Of a DNA stretch of 64,000 nt, positions 9,530 through 18,151 are shown in pieces. Under the pieces are notes generated by a model. It made no database searches and had not been told where the DNA came from. It was given only the letters and a program-made list of their open reading frames with translations. The translations under genes and the position numbers were made by a program. Positions within the stretch are counted from its first letter, which is position 1; each line of letters starts with the position of its first letter. The stretch is from WLWS01 sp965243105 (lineage in GTDB: Bacteria > Pseudomonadota > Gammaproteobacteria > Eutrophobiales > Eutrophobiaceae). The DNA is taken from the NCBI GenBank assembly GCA_965243105.1, contig CBDEUC010000003.1:1612001-1676000 (forward strand), written 5' to 3'.

Positions 9530-11548
9530 ATGTTCTCTTTGAAGAAAGACAAGGGTAGTGCCCTGTTGGCCATGATGCTGGTACTGGTCGTGTCTGCATC
9601 CTACGTGCTGGTTTCAAAATTGAATAATTCCAACAGGGAATACAAGCGCCGGGGCAGCAGTGTACAGGTCCTGAACGAGGCAAAGGCCGCGTTGATAGGT
9701 TATGCCATCAGTTATCCCGAAAACGTTAATCCGAATTCAGGGCCGGGATACCTGCCGTGTCCGGACTTAAATAACGATGGCAGTGCAGAAGGTAGCTGCG
9801 TATTGGCAGGGCCGAATTTCACTACCGGTCGTTTTCCATTTGAAACCCTCAATGTTCGCGAACTACGTGACGGATCAAATGAAAGACTCTGGTATGCGCT
9901 TTCCGAAAATTACCGTAACTTTGCCGGGTTGACACCTTTAAATAGCGAAACGGCCGGTCAACTCAGCGTGGATGGGGCTAATGACATTGTCGCCATTATC
10001 TTCGCACCGGGCTATGCCCTCGATGGCCAGGGGCGGGACCCGACAACCACTGAAGTGACCACGGTAGCAAATTACCTGGAAAGCGAAAACGCAAGCATCA
10101 CTGACGTCAATTATGTAAGCACCGCGGCAGGGAACTTTAACGATACCCTTGTCACTATCACGAGGCAGGAACTGATGCAGGCAGTCGAGGCCCGGGTGCT
10201 GGGTGACGTATCCCAGGCAGTAGCCGCATACCAGGGTAACCATGCCGCCTATCCCTGGCTTTCAGCTTTCACCAACCCCACTGCTTCAACTTATCGTGGC
10301 CAGTCCGGTACCATTCGCGGGCACCTGCCCTTTCACTGGTCAAGCGACCCCGATTCCGTCGAGGTAGCAGGCAGCCTGGACATCGCGGGGAGAAACCCCT
10401 TTAGTTCTGACATCACGGTCACGTGGTCTTTTACCAATGCCAATTCACCGGCCCCGGCTGTCTCCACTTATGGAAATGTTTCGGGTTACGACTTGTACAG
10501 GGGCACCATGGTGACGCCGGACGTGGCCTGCCTTCAAAGTAATATTTGTGCTGATCCCAACTACCCGGGAATCAGTACTGCCGCGGCGATCACCTTTAAT
10601 AACGCCCAGTGTACCTGGAGCAGCGTGGATGTTTTCCAGTGCACCGGTACCTTTGTGACCAGCGATACAACAGCCTACCCGGAGATCAATACCGTTGCCG
10701 ATTGGGCCTATGCCTTCAACCTCGGTGATAATCAATTTATCCTGAAGTGGGATAATGCTGCCTGGGTGGCGGATGGTTCCTTCCTTGGCAGGGCCAATGG
10801 CACAGGCTGGCATCAAGCCACCCAGGTGATTTATGCCTACACCGAAACGGTGGACAGGACCTACACCCTGAACATAACTTTTACCGATGATACCGCTGAT
10901 GGCGCGGATATTATCAACCCGACCGTGGCGACAGAGAGAACCCGCAACCTTGAACTGGAGAACTTTGATATCGCGTTGACGCCAGGGCAGGGTACGGCCC
11001 TGCACACACCCGGTGCAAACTCCATTTCCATTACCATTGATGAAACACGGACAATTGAAGTAACAGGCTCACCATCGATCCCCAGTCCCAGCACTTCGGT
11101 GAGTTCCTCGCGTACACTGACTAATGATGCTGATACCAAGGGCGTGATCGCGGCGACCGGTCTCCAGTACGATATGGATATTGATGGTGGTGAACTGCCA
11201 CCATGGTTTGTTTTAAATGACTGGCACGAACTGATTTACATGAGCTATGCCAGTGGTGAACCCTTACCCGGGAATACGACGGCCGGGCAGGATTGTGTTA
11301 CGCTGGTTGCGAACTGCATTTCCGTTGATGATGGTGGTACCAACGCTGCCACTGCCGACGGCCCGGTGGTGATAAACAATGTCAGGGCCGTGGCGGTAAG
11401 TGCAGGAATAGATACGACAGGATCGCGACCCAGCGGCACCCTGTCTGATTATCTCGAAGTAGACAATGCAGTTGTCGATGACATCTTTATGAAAGACAGT
11501 ACGGTTACAAACAATGATCAGCTCCGAGTTATTGCCACGGCACCCTGA
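9530..11548 (+). CDS. large prepilin-like minor pilin (PilX-type N-terminus), 672 residues
   Basis: ATG 9530 gives MFSLKKDKG followed by SALLAMMLVLVVSASYVLVSKL, a short basic leader ending in Gly and then a hydrophobic helix. This is like PilX/PilV-class minor pilins, but the canonical Glu at mature position 5 is missing. The mature protein is very large for a pilin, Thr/Asp/Asn-rich and poor in Lys. Near the N-terminus is ALIGYAIS...YLPCPDLNNDG, a motif shared with the next gene (LIGYAIVNGHLPCPD). It may be a tip-located minor pilin or adhesin. TTG 9494 is a possible earlier start, but it would extend the leader unusually. Confidence 0.55.
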   Translation: MFSLKKDKGSALLAMMLVLVVSASYVLVSKLNNSNREYKRRGSSVQVLNEAKAALIGYAISYPENVNPNSGPGYLPCPDLNNDGSAEGSCVLAGPNFTTGRFPFETLNVRELRDGSNERLWYALSENYRNFAGLTPLNSETAGQLSVDGANDIVAIIFAPGYALDGQGRDPTTTEVTTVANYLESENASITDVNYVSTAAGNFNDTLVTITRQELMQAVEARVLGDVSQAVAAYQGNHAAYPWLSAFTNPTASTYRGQSGTIRGHLPFHWSSDPDSVEVAGSLDIAGRNPFSSDITVTWSFTNANSPAPAVSTYGNVSGYDLYRGTMVTPDVACLQSNICADPNYPGISTAAAITFNNAQCTWSSVDVFQCTGTFVTSDTTAYPEINTVADWAYAFNLGDNQFILKWDNAAWVADGSFLGRANGTGWHQATQVIYAYTETVDRTYTLNITFTDDTADGADIINPTVATERTRNLELENFDIALTPGQGTALHTPGANSISITIDETRTIEVTGSPSIPSPSTSVSSSRTLTNDADTKGVIAATGLQYDMDIDGGELPPWFVLNDWHELIYMSYASGEPLPGNTTAGQDCVTLVANCISVDDGGTNAATADGPVVINNVRAVAVSAGIDTTGSRPSGTLSDYLEVDNAVVDDIFMKDSTVTNNDQLRVIATAP

Positions 11549-11552
11549 TACC

Positions 11553-12338
11553 ATGGGCATGAAGCAGCAGGGTTTTACCCTGATTGAGCTGGCGGTGGTG
11601 CTTTTCCTTGTCACCCTGGTCCTCGGTGGTGTGATGATGCCACTTGCTACCAGAGTTGAGCAGGAAGGCAGGGAAAAAACAGAAGCACAGCTACAGGAGA
11701 TCAAGGAAACGCTGATCGGCTATGCCATAGTTAACGGGCACCTGCCCTGCCCGGATTGCCCGGACGACACTGCGGCAGTTAACTGTGGCGCCGGCGCGGC
11801 GGTCTCAAATGACGGTATCGAAGATGGTACGGATAACCCGCCGACAACCGGCCTGAGCCCGAGAAACACGGTAACAGATGATTTTGAATTCTGCGCTGTC
11901 CAGGTGGGCAACCTTCCATGGGCAACACTGGGGGTTGACCAGTTTGACGCCTGGGGCCGCCCATTTGTATATAGTGTTACCGGTACCTTTGCAGATAATA
12001 CGGCCGGTACAACCTGCGGTACTGCCACGGCGGGAGTTTCATTTGAACTTTGTTCGCTCGGCGATATGACCATTCGCGATGCTGCTGCAACCAACGTTGT
12101 TGCCAGTAACGTACCGGTGGTTGTTTATTCCTACGGTGCGAATGGTGAAGATTTTGGTGGAGCGACACCACCCACCTCGGCCGATGAACTGGAAAACTGG
12201 TGGACCGATGCTATCGATGGCAATTATATCTATGCAGATTATAACCAGACTGCGGCCAATGAATTTGACGACCTGTTTATCTGGATCTCACCCGCCACGC
12301 TGATGTACAAGATGGTGCATGCCGAACGCCTGCCCTGA
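11553..12338 (+). CDS. type IV prepilin-like minor pilin
   Basis: The reading from ATG 11553 starts MGMKQQG|FTLIELAVVLFLVTLVLGG, a textbook class III signal with Gly at -1, Phe at +1 and Glu at +5, so a prepilin peptidase should process it. The protein has 261 residues. It contains LIGYAIVNGHLPCPD near mature residue 50, shared with the preceding large pilin-like protein, and several Cys (CPDCPD, CGAG, TTCGTA). An in-frame ATG at 11514 overlaps the previous gene and would give an overlong leader, so it is rejected. It ends 9 bp before the end of the convergent kinase gene. Confidence 0.75.
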   Translation: MGMKQQGFTLIELAVVLFLVTLVLGGVMMPLATRVEQEGREKTEAQLQEIKETLIGYAIVNGHLPCPDCPDDTAAVNCGAGAAVSNDGIEDGTDNPPTTGLSPRNTVTDDFEFCAVQVGNLPWATLGVDQFDAWGRPFVYSVTGTFADNTAGTTCGTATAGVSFELCSLGDMTIRDAAATNVVASNVPVVVYSYGANGEDFGGATPPTSADELENWWTDAIDGNYIYADYNQTAANEFDDLFIWISPATLMYKMVHAERLP

Positions 12339-12346
12339 AACCAGGC

Positions 12347-14038
12347 TTAAGAGTTCTCGGAAGAGCCCAGGTTTTTAAGGGCAAAACAAACACGACCATC
12401 CTGGTTTTTTAGCAAGGAAAGACTGAAATTATTTGCGCGGGCCTGCTTTGCCACCTGGAACAGGCCGATACCAAGACCGAAATCCGATTTCACCGGGTCC
12501 TTTAATAACTGGCTTGCCATCTCTTCCGGCATGGCCATTCCGTCATCGCATACTGTCAGCACTATACTGCCTGAATCACAGAACAGGGTTATCTTGACGT
12601 TGATATCGGGCTCAAGTTGCTTCTTGTTGCGTATATTCTCAAGCAGGTTCTCCATCACGGTGTCAAACAACTCTACCGAGACCATGGGGTTCTCAACAAT
12701 GTCGGCCTGGAACTCAATGTTCTTCTGCGTGTTCCTTGTTAAAAGACCATCCCACCATTCACGGACGCCGATACTACTGTGCAGTGTTGCTTCAGGGGCC
12801 TGCAGCTTGTCCAGGGCAGACTGCAACCGCTGGCTCAGGTGAGGCAGCTGTTTTTCTATGAGCAGGGAGGCAGAATTATCCGGGTTGTTTTTCTGCTCGC
12901 TGGCCATGCTGGTAATGGCGTGCAAAGATTGCAAAAGGTTCTTGATGTCGTGGGTGACCCGGGCACCGGTTTCGTATATGGCCTGCAGGTGTGTTTGCTG
13001 CGTGAGTTTCTTTTCCCGCAGCTTTGCTTCAAAGAAATTATCAATCACGTTGACCAGTAGCTTGCAATGCAGGAACAGTGCGCCGCCCACCGGGGAGTGC
13101 GTGTAGATGCGTACGACCAGGTTGTCGGTGCTGACCATTGTTTCATAACGTGTTGTCTCGCCAGTCGTGCCATCTGAGCCGGAAGTTTTCCACTTAACAC
13201 CGGAAATCCATGGCAGGGATAACAATTCCTCCATCACGGCTTCAAGAAACTCGTCCGGCGAGTTCTGCTGTTCAAACAGGCCGGCGATTTGCTCCAGCCA
13301 TTGCTCCAGCGGTGTACCGAGGCTCAGGATTGAACGCATCCATAGTTGTGACAGGCCGCTGAAGCCCGCGTGGGGTGTTAACAGCCAGCTGATGATCAAT
13401 AACAGGCCACCAATGGCGATCAGTGTCTGTATCAGCGCGACCAGGTATTCCGTACCACTGCGATACATGTTCAGCAGGCTGCCAATAACCAGCAGGCTGA
13501 TGAGCAGGGCAGTAGTGATGGCCTGGATAAAATCAACGGAGTACAGCAGGCGCTTCCTGTATCGGGACCTGAACACGATGATGCCCAGCGGAAGGACTGG
13601 CAGGATAAGCCGGAACGCGTTGCCGACGTTTTTTGAAAGCTCAACCTGGAACAGCGATACAGTACAGGTGATAAGCAATTCCGAGATAAGGAATACCAGC
13701 ACGATGATGTTGACGAACCTTTCATGCCGGTGGGTGCTGACCCTGCCACCGCAGAAGCCGATAAGCAGGATTAGCCAGCAGAATAACAGCAGCCAGTTGA
13801 GCCAGAAAACAAATGCCGCGGTCAGCACGATGTAGATCACACCATTGTGCCAGGGAAGCTTTTGATCGCCACGCCACACGGGTTGCCAGATCAGGAACAG
13901 GCCCAGGTGTACCATCATCAGGGAGCGTGAAATCGGGCTGCCAAATTCGAGCCAGATGGAGAGATGCAGGGTCTCCAGCATCAGCGCCAGCAGGATAGAC
14001 TGCTTTCGGTTTCTGAAGAATTGAAGCAATGAAGGCAT
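12347..14038 (-). CDS. multi-pass membrane sensor histidine kinase
   Basis: A 563-residue kinase. The N-terminal half (to about 220) is a run of roughly seven to eight hydrophobic helices with no obvious extracellular domain. A divergent GAF-like region (about 240-345) follows, then a dimerisation/phosphoacceptor segment with ARVTHDIKNLLQSL (His near 370) and an HATPase with an N-box (ENLLENIRNKK), VCDDG and FGLGIGLFQVAK. No response regulator gene is adjacent. The kinase is convergent with the pilus operon and near a sigma-54-type pilin promoter, so a PilS-like role or another partner acting with a sigma-54 activator is conceivable but unproven. The start is ATG 14038; a TTG lies 6 bp upstream. 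Confidence 0.75.
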   Translation of the reverse strand: MPSLLQFFRNRKQSILLALMLETLHLSIWLEFGSPISRSLMMVHLGLFLIWQPVWRGDQKLPWHNGVIYIVLTAAFVFWLNWLLLFCWLILLIGFCGGRVSTHRHERFVNIIVLVFLISELLITCTVSLFQVELSKNVGNAFRLILPVLPLGIIVFRSRYRKRLLYSVDFIQAITTALLISLLVIGSLLNMYRSGTEYLVALIQTLIAIGGLLLIISWLLTPHAGFSGLSQLWMRSILSLGTPLEQWLEQIAGLFEQQNSPDEFLEAVMEELLSLPWISGVKWKTSGSDGTTGETTRYETMVSTDNLVVRIYTHSPVGGALFLHCKLLVNVIDNFFEAKLREKKLTQQTHLQAIYETGARVTHDIKNLLQSLHAITSMASEQKNNPDNSASLLIEKQLPHLSQRLQSALDKLQAPEATLHSSIGVREWWDGLLTRNTQKNIEFQADIVENPMVSVELFDTVMENLLENIRNKKQLEPDINVKITLFCDSGSIVLTVCDDGMAMPEEMASQLLKDPVKSDFGLGIGLFQVAKQARANNFSLSLLKNQDGRVCFALKNLGSSENS

Positions 14039-14045
14039 TATCAAT

Positions 14046-14063
14046 AATACCCTTGAAGGTATT
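14046..14063. repeat. inverted repeat between divergent kinase and ABC permease genes
   Basis: AATACC at 14046-14051 and GGTATT at 14058-14063 form a 6-bp dyad around a 6-nt centre, directly upstream of the kinase start. It could be an operator. A second small dyad, CCGTGG/CCACGG (14135-14149), lies just before the permease ribosome-binding site. Both are short and could be chance. Confidence 0.25.
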
Positions 14064-14163
14064 TAGCTGGTACGAGAGCTTAGCATATTTCCTGTTTCAT
14101 TAGGTGCACATTCAGCCTGTTAGCACTATCATTACCGTGGTATCCACGGAGTACAGGTAGTCA

Positions 14164-14934
14164 ATGAAGAACCGGGCCATCATCACCATAGCGCGCTTTA
14201 CCTTTTTTGAAGCCATGCGTAACAGGCTGTTCCTGTTGACGCTGGCGGGCCTTGTCTGCGTGCTTGGCCTGACCGAGTTTGTCGGTGAGCTGGCCGTCAG
14301 CGAGGCCGGGCAGTTCCAGGCAATTGTGATCGGTGCCGGTATGCGCCTGTTTGCCATTATCACCATTGCCCTGTTTGTTATCACCAGCGTGGTGAGGGAA
14401 TTCAATGACAAGGGTTTTGATCTCATCGTTTCCCTTTCCCTGCCGCGCTCCAGTTACTACCTTGGCAAGTACCTCGGCTTTCTCATGCTGGCGTCGGTAA
14501 TCGTTATTTCTACCGGTGCACTTCTCTTACTCTACTGTCCGTTTGCATCGATGCTGGTGTGGCTTTGTTCACTGCTTCTTGAGCTGGCGATTATCATCGC
14601 GTTGAGCCTGCTATGCCTGTTTACCTTCAGTAATGTCACGGTGGCTTTCGTAGTCGTGCTGGGTTTTTACATCCTCGCCCGTAGCATGCATACCATCCAG
14701 CTGATCAGCCATAGCCCGATACTGGAATACCTGGATTTCTCGCAGCAGTTTATTGTGCACCTCACCGATGCCATTGCCTTTCTTTTGCCTGATTTGCATG
14801 TTTTTACCCAGAGCCAATGGCTTGCCTACGGTGCAAGCTGGAGTGAGCTTTACCCGGTCATGGCGCAGTCAGTCATATATATACTGCTGCTTGGTGCAGC
14901 AGGTCTTTTTGACCTGTACAGGAAGAACCTCTAG
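14164..14934 (+). CDS. ABC-2 type transporter permease
   Basis: A 256-residue integral membrane protein with about six helices, beginning NRAIITIARFTFFEAMRNRLF as in ABC-2 permeases of the NosY type. It has the usual cytoplasmic loop SVVREFNDKGFDLIVSLSLPRS between helices 2 and 3. The matching ATPase is probably the gene at 18152-18868, separated by the cyclase and pilin genes. It is followed within 15 bp by a co-directional accessory gene. The arrangement recalls PilG/H/I of Myxococcus xanthus, an ABC system needed for type IV pili. The substrate is unknown. Confidence 0.75.
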   Translation: MKNRAIITIARFTFFEAMRNRLFLLTLAGLVCVLGLTEFVGELAVSEAGQFQAIVIGAGMRLFAIITIALFVITSVVREFNDKGFDLIVSLSLPRSSYYLGKYLGFLMLASVIVISTGALLLLYCPFASMLVWLCSLLLELAIIIALSLLCLFTFSNVTVAFVVVLGFYILARSMHTIQLISHSPILEYLDFSQQFIVHLTDAIAFLLPDLHVFTQSQWLAYGASWSELYPVMAQSVIYILLLGAAGLFDLYRKNL

Positions 14935-14948
14935 CCAAGGCGACAGCT

Positions 14949-15671
14949 TTGAAACGACAGCTGCAAAACATTCTACAGTCACAGGATGAAAGAGACCTTT
15001 CTGCCGTACCGCTCCCGGTTATAGTGACCCTGGTCTGCGCCATTGCATTGCAAATTGCCTGGCACGGATTACAGGAAAAGCCGGTTGCAAGGGCTTCCGA
15101 TCTTTCTCCGCCGCCGGCCGTTTCGCTGCTCGAGGTAGCGTCGCTGGGGGACCAGGTTGCACTGTCAAGGTTACTCATGCTGAGGCTACAGGCTTTTGAT
15201 AACCAGCCGGGTATCAGTATTCCTTTCAAGGAACTTGATTACGCTGTTTTGACTGAATGGCTCGAAGTGATCGCGGGCCTGGACAGTCAAAGCCAGTATC
15301 CTTTTCTTTCGGCAGCGCGGATTTACGCGAAAGTCCTCGACGATAACAAGAAACGCCGAATGCTGGACTTTGTGCACAGGGGCTTCCTTGAAAACCCGGA
15401 CCAGCGCTGGCCGGCCATGGCGCATGCGGTGTTTATTGCCAAGCATCGTCTTGAAGATCTTGATCTTGCCCTTGAGCTGGCGAGGGACCTGAGGATCCAT
15501 GCAAGGGGTTCAAATGTCCCTCCCCTGGTACGGCAAATGGAATTATTTGTACTGGAAGATTTGGGGGATATTGAAAGCGCGAAGATCCTGCTTGGTAGCT
15601 TCCTTGAAAGTGGCGTAGTCAGGGATCAACGAGAACTGGATTTTTTAAAATATCGGCTTGGCATCCAGTAG
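14949..15671 (+). CDS. membrane-anchored accessory protein next to the ABC permease
   Basis: A 240-residue protein with one N-terminal membrane helix (about 22-40, VIVTLVCAIALQIAWHGL) and an alpha-helical periplasmic part that looks TPR/SEL-like (repeats such as FLSAARIYAKVL and MAHAVFIAKHRLEDLDLALEL). Translation begins at TTG 14949 with AAGG 8 nt upstream. The 15-bp gap to the permease suggests translational coupling. The family is not recognised. By position it could be the third subunit of the ABC system. It converges with the cyclase gene 10 bp downstream. Confidence 0.6.
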   Translation: MKRQLQNILQSQDERDLSAVPLPVIVTLVCAIALQIAWHGLQEKPVARASDLSPPPAVSLLEVASLGDQVALSRLLMLRLQAFDNQPGISIPFKELDYAVLTEWLEVIAGLDSQSQYPFLSAARIYAKVLDDNKKRRMLDFVHRGFLENPDQRWPAMAHAVFIAKHRLEDLDLALELARDLRIHARGSNVPPLVRQMELFVLEDLGDIESAKILLGSFLESGVVRDQRELDFLKYRLGIQ

Positions 15672-15680
15672 CCGACCTTA

Positions 15681-16934
15681 TCAGGATGCGGGCTGGCTTT
15701 TCTTCTCCGCGATAATATCAAGCATGACCGGGTAGTAGGGATCCTCGCTGTATTCACCTTTCATTGCCTCGATGGCTTTCTCCGCGTCCGACCAGCTTTC
15801 GTTGTAGTAGAACTCCATGGCCTGGCGGTGCTTTCTCAGCTTGGCAACAGTGGCCTCGTCCGCTTCGTCCTTGCGGCATATGGGTTCATAGATCTTGGTC
15901 GTGTTGACCTTGCCCTTTACCTGCACCAGGTCCAGTGATCGAAACAGTATGTCGCTGGTGCCACGCCGAGTGGCCTGGCTTACGATTGTCGGCACCCGGT
16001 AGCTACGGGTTAAGCCTTCGAGTCTTGAAGCCAGGTTCACCGCATCTCCCACCACTGTATAGGTGAGACGGTATTTTGAACCCATGTTACCCACGCTCAT
16101 CATGCCAGTATTTATCCCGATCCCCATTGTCGGTCCGGGCCAGCCACGGCTCCTGAAGGTATCCACCAGCGGTACGATCGCTTTTTGCATGTCCAGTGAC
16201 GCCAGCACTGCACGATTGGCGTGATCGTCCTGTCGAACCGGGGCGCCCCAGAAACACATAATGGAATCGCCTATGTACTTGTCGATAGTTGCGCCATGGC
16301 TGTAGAGAATTTCTGTCATCACCGTGAAGTACTCGTTTAGCAGTCGCGCAAGTTGCTTCGGGTTAAGCTGCTCTGACACGCCGGTGAAGTTTTGCAGGTC
16401 ACAAAAAAATACGCTGAGGTTCTTTGATTCGCCATCAAGGTTAAGCTTTTCCGGGTCCTTGCTGATCTGGTTTACCAGCTCAGGTGGAATGTACTGACCA
16501 AATACATCCACGATTTGCTGTCTCATCATCGTTTCCCTGAAGTAGGATATCAGGACATTGATGGCGTAAAGCACGAGAATGGTCAGCAGGCAGAATTCCA
16601 TGGGCAACAGGCTATGACCAGTCGTGTTGTAGGCCACGGCCAACTGGGGCAGGGCAGCAGCTGCAGTTAGCAGTGACGCGTAAACCGGGTTTAGCAGGGG
16701 CAATAACACCGACAGTGCAATGCCGCACACGGCGAGCACGATAAATGCCGGCGAGAAGATCACCGATGGTAGTCCGGTTGTTTCATCCAGGTTAAATACG
16801 AACGAACGCAGGCTGATCCCTTTTGCGGCACTGAGCTGGAATTCAAGCAAACCACTGCCGTTTGCCAGGAAAATCACGAAGACAATCAGCACCAGGATGA
16901 TCTGTACGGCCTGGGAACGTAAGCTTGCTACCAT
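15681..16934 (-). CDS. membrane-bound class III adenylate/guanylate cyclase
   Basis: A 417-residue protein. The N-terminal about 150 residues hold several membrane helices, followed by a linker VFGQYIPPELV, the usual junction before class III catalytic domains. The cyclase domain starts near 178 with FFCDLQNFTG (metal-binding Asp retained). It continues with DKYIGDSIMCFWGAP, containing the second metal Asp and the substrate-selecting Lys, and TYTVVGDAVNLASRLEG with the purine-selecting Asp and the catalytic Asn/Arg. Lys plus Asp predict ATP as substrate, hence cAMP. No CHASE2 domain is present. Lying beside pilus genes, it may supply cAMP to a Vfr/CRP-type pathway, but nothing here proves a link. 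Confidence 0.85.
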   Translation of the reverse strand: MVASLRSQAVQIILVLIVFVIFLANGSGLLEFQLSAAKGISLRSFVFNLDETTGLPSVIFSPAFIVLAVCGIALSVLLPLLNPVYASLLTAAAALPQLAVAYNTTGHSLLPMEFCLLTILVLYAINVLISYFRETMMRQQIVDVFGQYIPPELVNQISKDPEKLNLDGESKNLSVFFCDLQNFTGVSEQLNPKQLARLLNEYFTVMTEILYSHGATIDKYIGDSIMCFWGAPVRQDDHANRAVLASLDMQKAIVPLVDTFRSRGWPGPTMGIGINTGMMSVGNMGSKYRLTYTVVGDAVNLASRLEGLTRSYRVPTIVSQATRRGTSDILFRSLDLVQVKGKVNTTKIYEPICRKDEADEATVAKLRKHRQAMEFYYNESWSDAEKAIEAMKGEYSEDPYYPVMLDIIAEKKSQPAS

Positions 16935-17228
16935 CTTGTATGTGCAGGTTTTACCCTGCTAGTTGTTCGTGCGGCTGTCCATAGGTCGCCATAGTCTATC
17001 AGTGGAAACAGGGAGCAGAAATACTCGATTTTTACAGGCATCGGCCAGGCCCTTCACCTTTCTTGACGCAAGAACCGCGATTTGCGGCCCCGAGGATCAG
17101 CATATTCTTAAAAATAGACAGCTAAGTGTTGAAATCTCGACAGTTTTGTTGAACATCGGTCATCGTTGTCATGTTTTACACATCGGTGTAATTGCACAAT
17201 ATCTATAATAATCAACAAGTTACAATTC
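16935..17228. other. long non-coding leader region upstream of the pilin gene
   Basis: About 290 bp without a credible gene separates the divergent cyclase and pilin genes. It holds a direct repeat ACATCGGT at 17153-17160 and 17180-17187 (27 bp apart, roughly 70 and 45 bp upstream of the sigma-54 -24 element), a small dyad CCGC-GATTT-GCGG near 17077, and AT-rich stretches. The direct repeats are in the position expected for an enhancer-binding activator. That reading is inference. Confidence 0.3.
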
Positions 17229-17244
17229 TGGCACGCAAAGTGCT
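17229..17244 (+). promoter_or_regulatory. sigma-54 (RpoN) promoter of the pilin gene
   Basis: TGGCACGCAAAGTGCT matches the RpoN consensus TGGCACG-N4-TTGCW at all conserved positions but one (G in place of the first T of TTGC). GG and GC are exactly 12 bp apart. The predicted start site is near 17255, about 32 nt before the pilin ATG and its GAGGAC ribosome-binding site. Pilin genes of many gammaproteobacteria (pilA) are RpoN-dependent, so the biology fits. Confidence 0.75.
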
Positions 17245-17286
17245 TTAAGTACAGGTGATAAATTTCGATACACAGAGGACGAAGTT

Positions 17287-18057
17287 ATGAAGTCGAAGAA
17301 ACAATCAGGTTTTACCCTTGTAGAAATCGCCATCGTGCTGGTAGTTATTGGCTTGTTGCTTGGCGGAATTCTAAAGGGTCAGCAACTTATTAACAGTGCC
17401 AGGGTGCGTAACCTGGCTGACCAGAATTCAGGCGTACAGGCAGCTTACTATGGTTTTATTGACCGTTTCCGTAACCTGCCCGGCGATATGGACTGTGACC
17501 AGGCTGTAGCCAACGTTGGTGCTGCCGTGAGTACCGCGGGCTGTGCTACCGAGGACATCGGCGGTGACGCCAATGGCCGAATCGACATCGGTGCAGAAAT
17601 CGGTGCCGTGTGGGCTCACCTGTCTATCGCAGGTTTCCTTAATGGTACCTACGATGGCCTGGATGCGTCTGACAATGCGCTGACCATCGCTACTTATGAT
17701 TCAGGTGTTCCCGCAGGTGGCGTACCACCGAATGCATTCCAGGGTGGAATCATGATTGCCCACTCCGAGGACTATGTCACGGGTAATGCGAGGGATACTG
17801 TTGAAAGACTGGTTTACTCATTTGGCGGTAACATTCCAGTGCCGATCCTTCGTGACCTTGACCAGAAGCTTGATGACGGTATCGCAGGCACCGGTGTTGT
17901 TCGCTCTGCTGCGGAAGCCGCAAGTGGTACAGCTGGCACCTTTGCCGCTATCACGGATTACACCGCCGGTACTGACGATTGCCTGAATGCTGTTAACCCG
18001 CAGACCTGGGCAGTGGATAGCGCAAACCAGACATGTAACGCGCTGTACCTGTACTAG
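17287..18057 (+). CDS. type IV pilin (probable major subunit)
   Basis: A 256-residue prepilin: MKSKKQSG|FTLVEIAIVLVVIGLLLGG with Gly at -1, Phe at +1 and Glu at +5, followed by the hydrophobic assembly helix. A globular domain contains RFRNLPGDM and two pairs of Cys (CDQ...GCATED and DDCLN...TCNALYLY); the C-terminal pair could make the D-region disulphide. It stands alone behind its own sigma-54 promoter and ends at a strong terminator. This is how a highly expressed major pilin is usually organised, unlike the operon-embedded minor pilins. Confidence 0.85.
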   Translation: MKSKKQSGFTLVEIAIVLVVIGLLLGGILKGQQLINSARVRNLADQNSGVQAAYYGFIDRFRNLPGDMDCDQAVANVGAAVSTAGCATEDIGGDANGRIDIGAEIGAVWAHLSIAGFLNGTYDGLDASDNALTIATYDSGVPAGGVPPNAFQGGIMIAHSEDYVTGNARDTVERLVYSFGGNIPVPILRDLDQKLDDGIAGTGVVRSAAEAASGTAGTFAAITDYTAGTDDCLNAVNPQTWAVDSANQTCNALYLY

Positions 18058-18091
18058 AACAGGAAAGACCGCAACAACGCAGTAAATTCGA

Positions 18092-18119
18092 GGGCCCGCA
18101 ATGCGGGCCCTTGTTTTTT
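18092..18119 (+). terminator. rho-independent terminator after the pilin gene
   Basis: GGGCCCGCA and TGCGGGCCC form a 9-bp perfect stem around a single base (in practice 7 bp with a 5-nt loop). It is followed at once by TTGTTTTTTG. It lies 34 bp after the pilin stop and isolates the pilin transcript from the ABC ATPase gene. Confidence 0.9.
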
Positions 18120-18151
18120 GTAAGCCCGCCAGTTTTGATACTATTCAGCTC

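Noticed and set aside
18101..18151. An earlier start for the ABC ATPase
   Set aside because: The codon lies inside the pilin terminator hairpin. ATG 18152 gives the normal ABC start.
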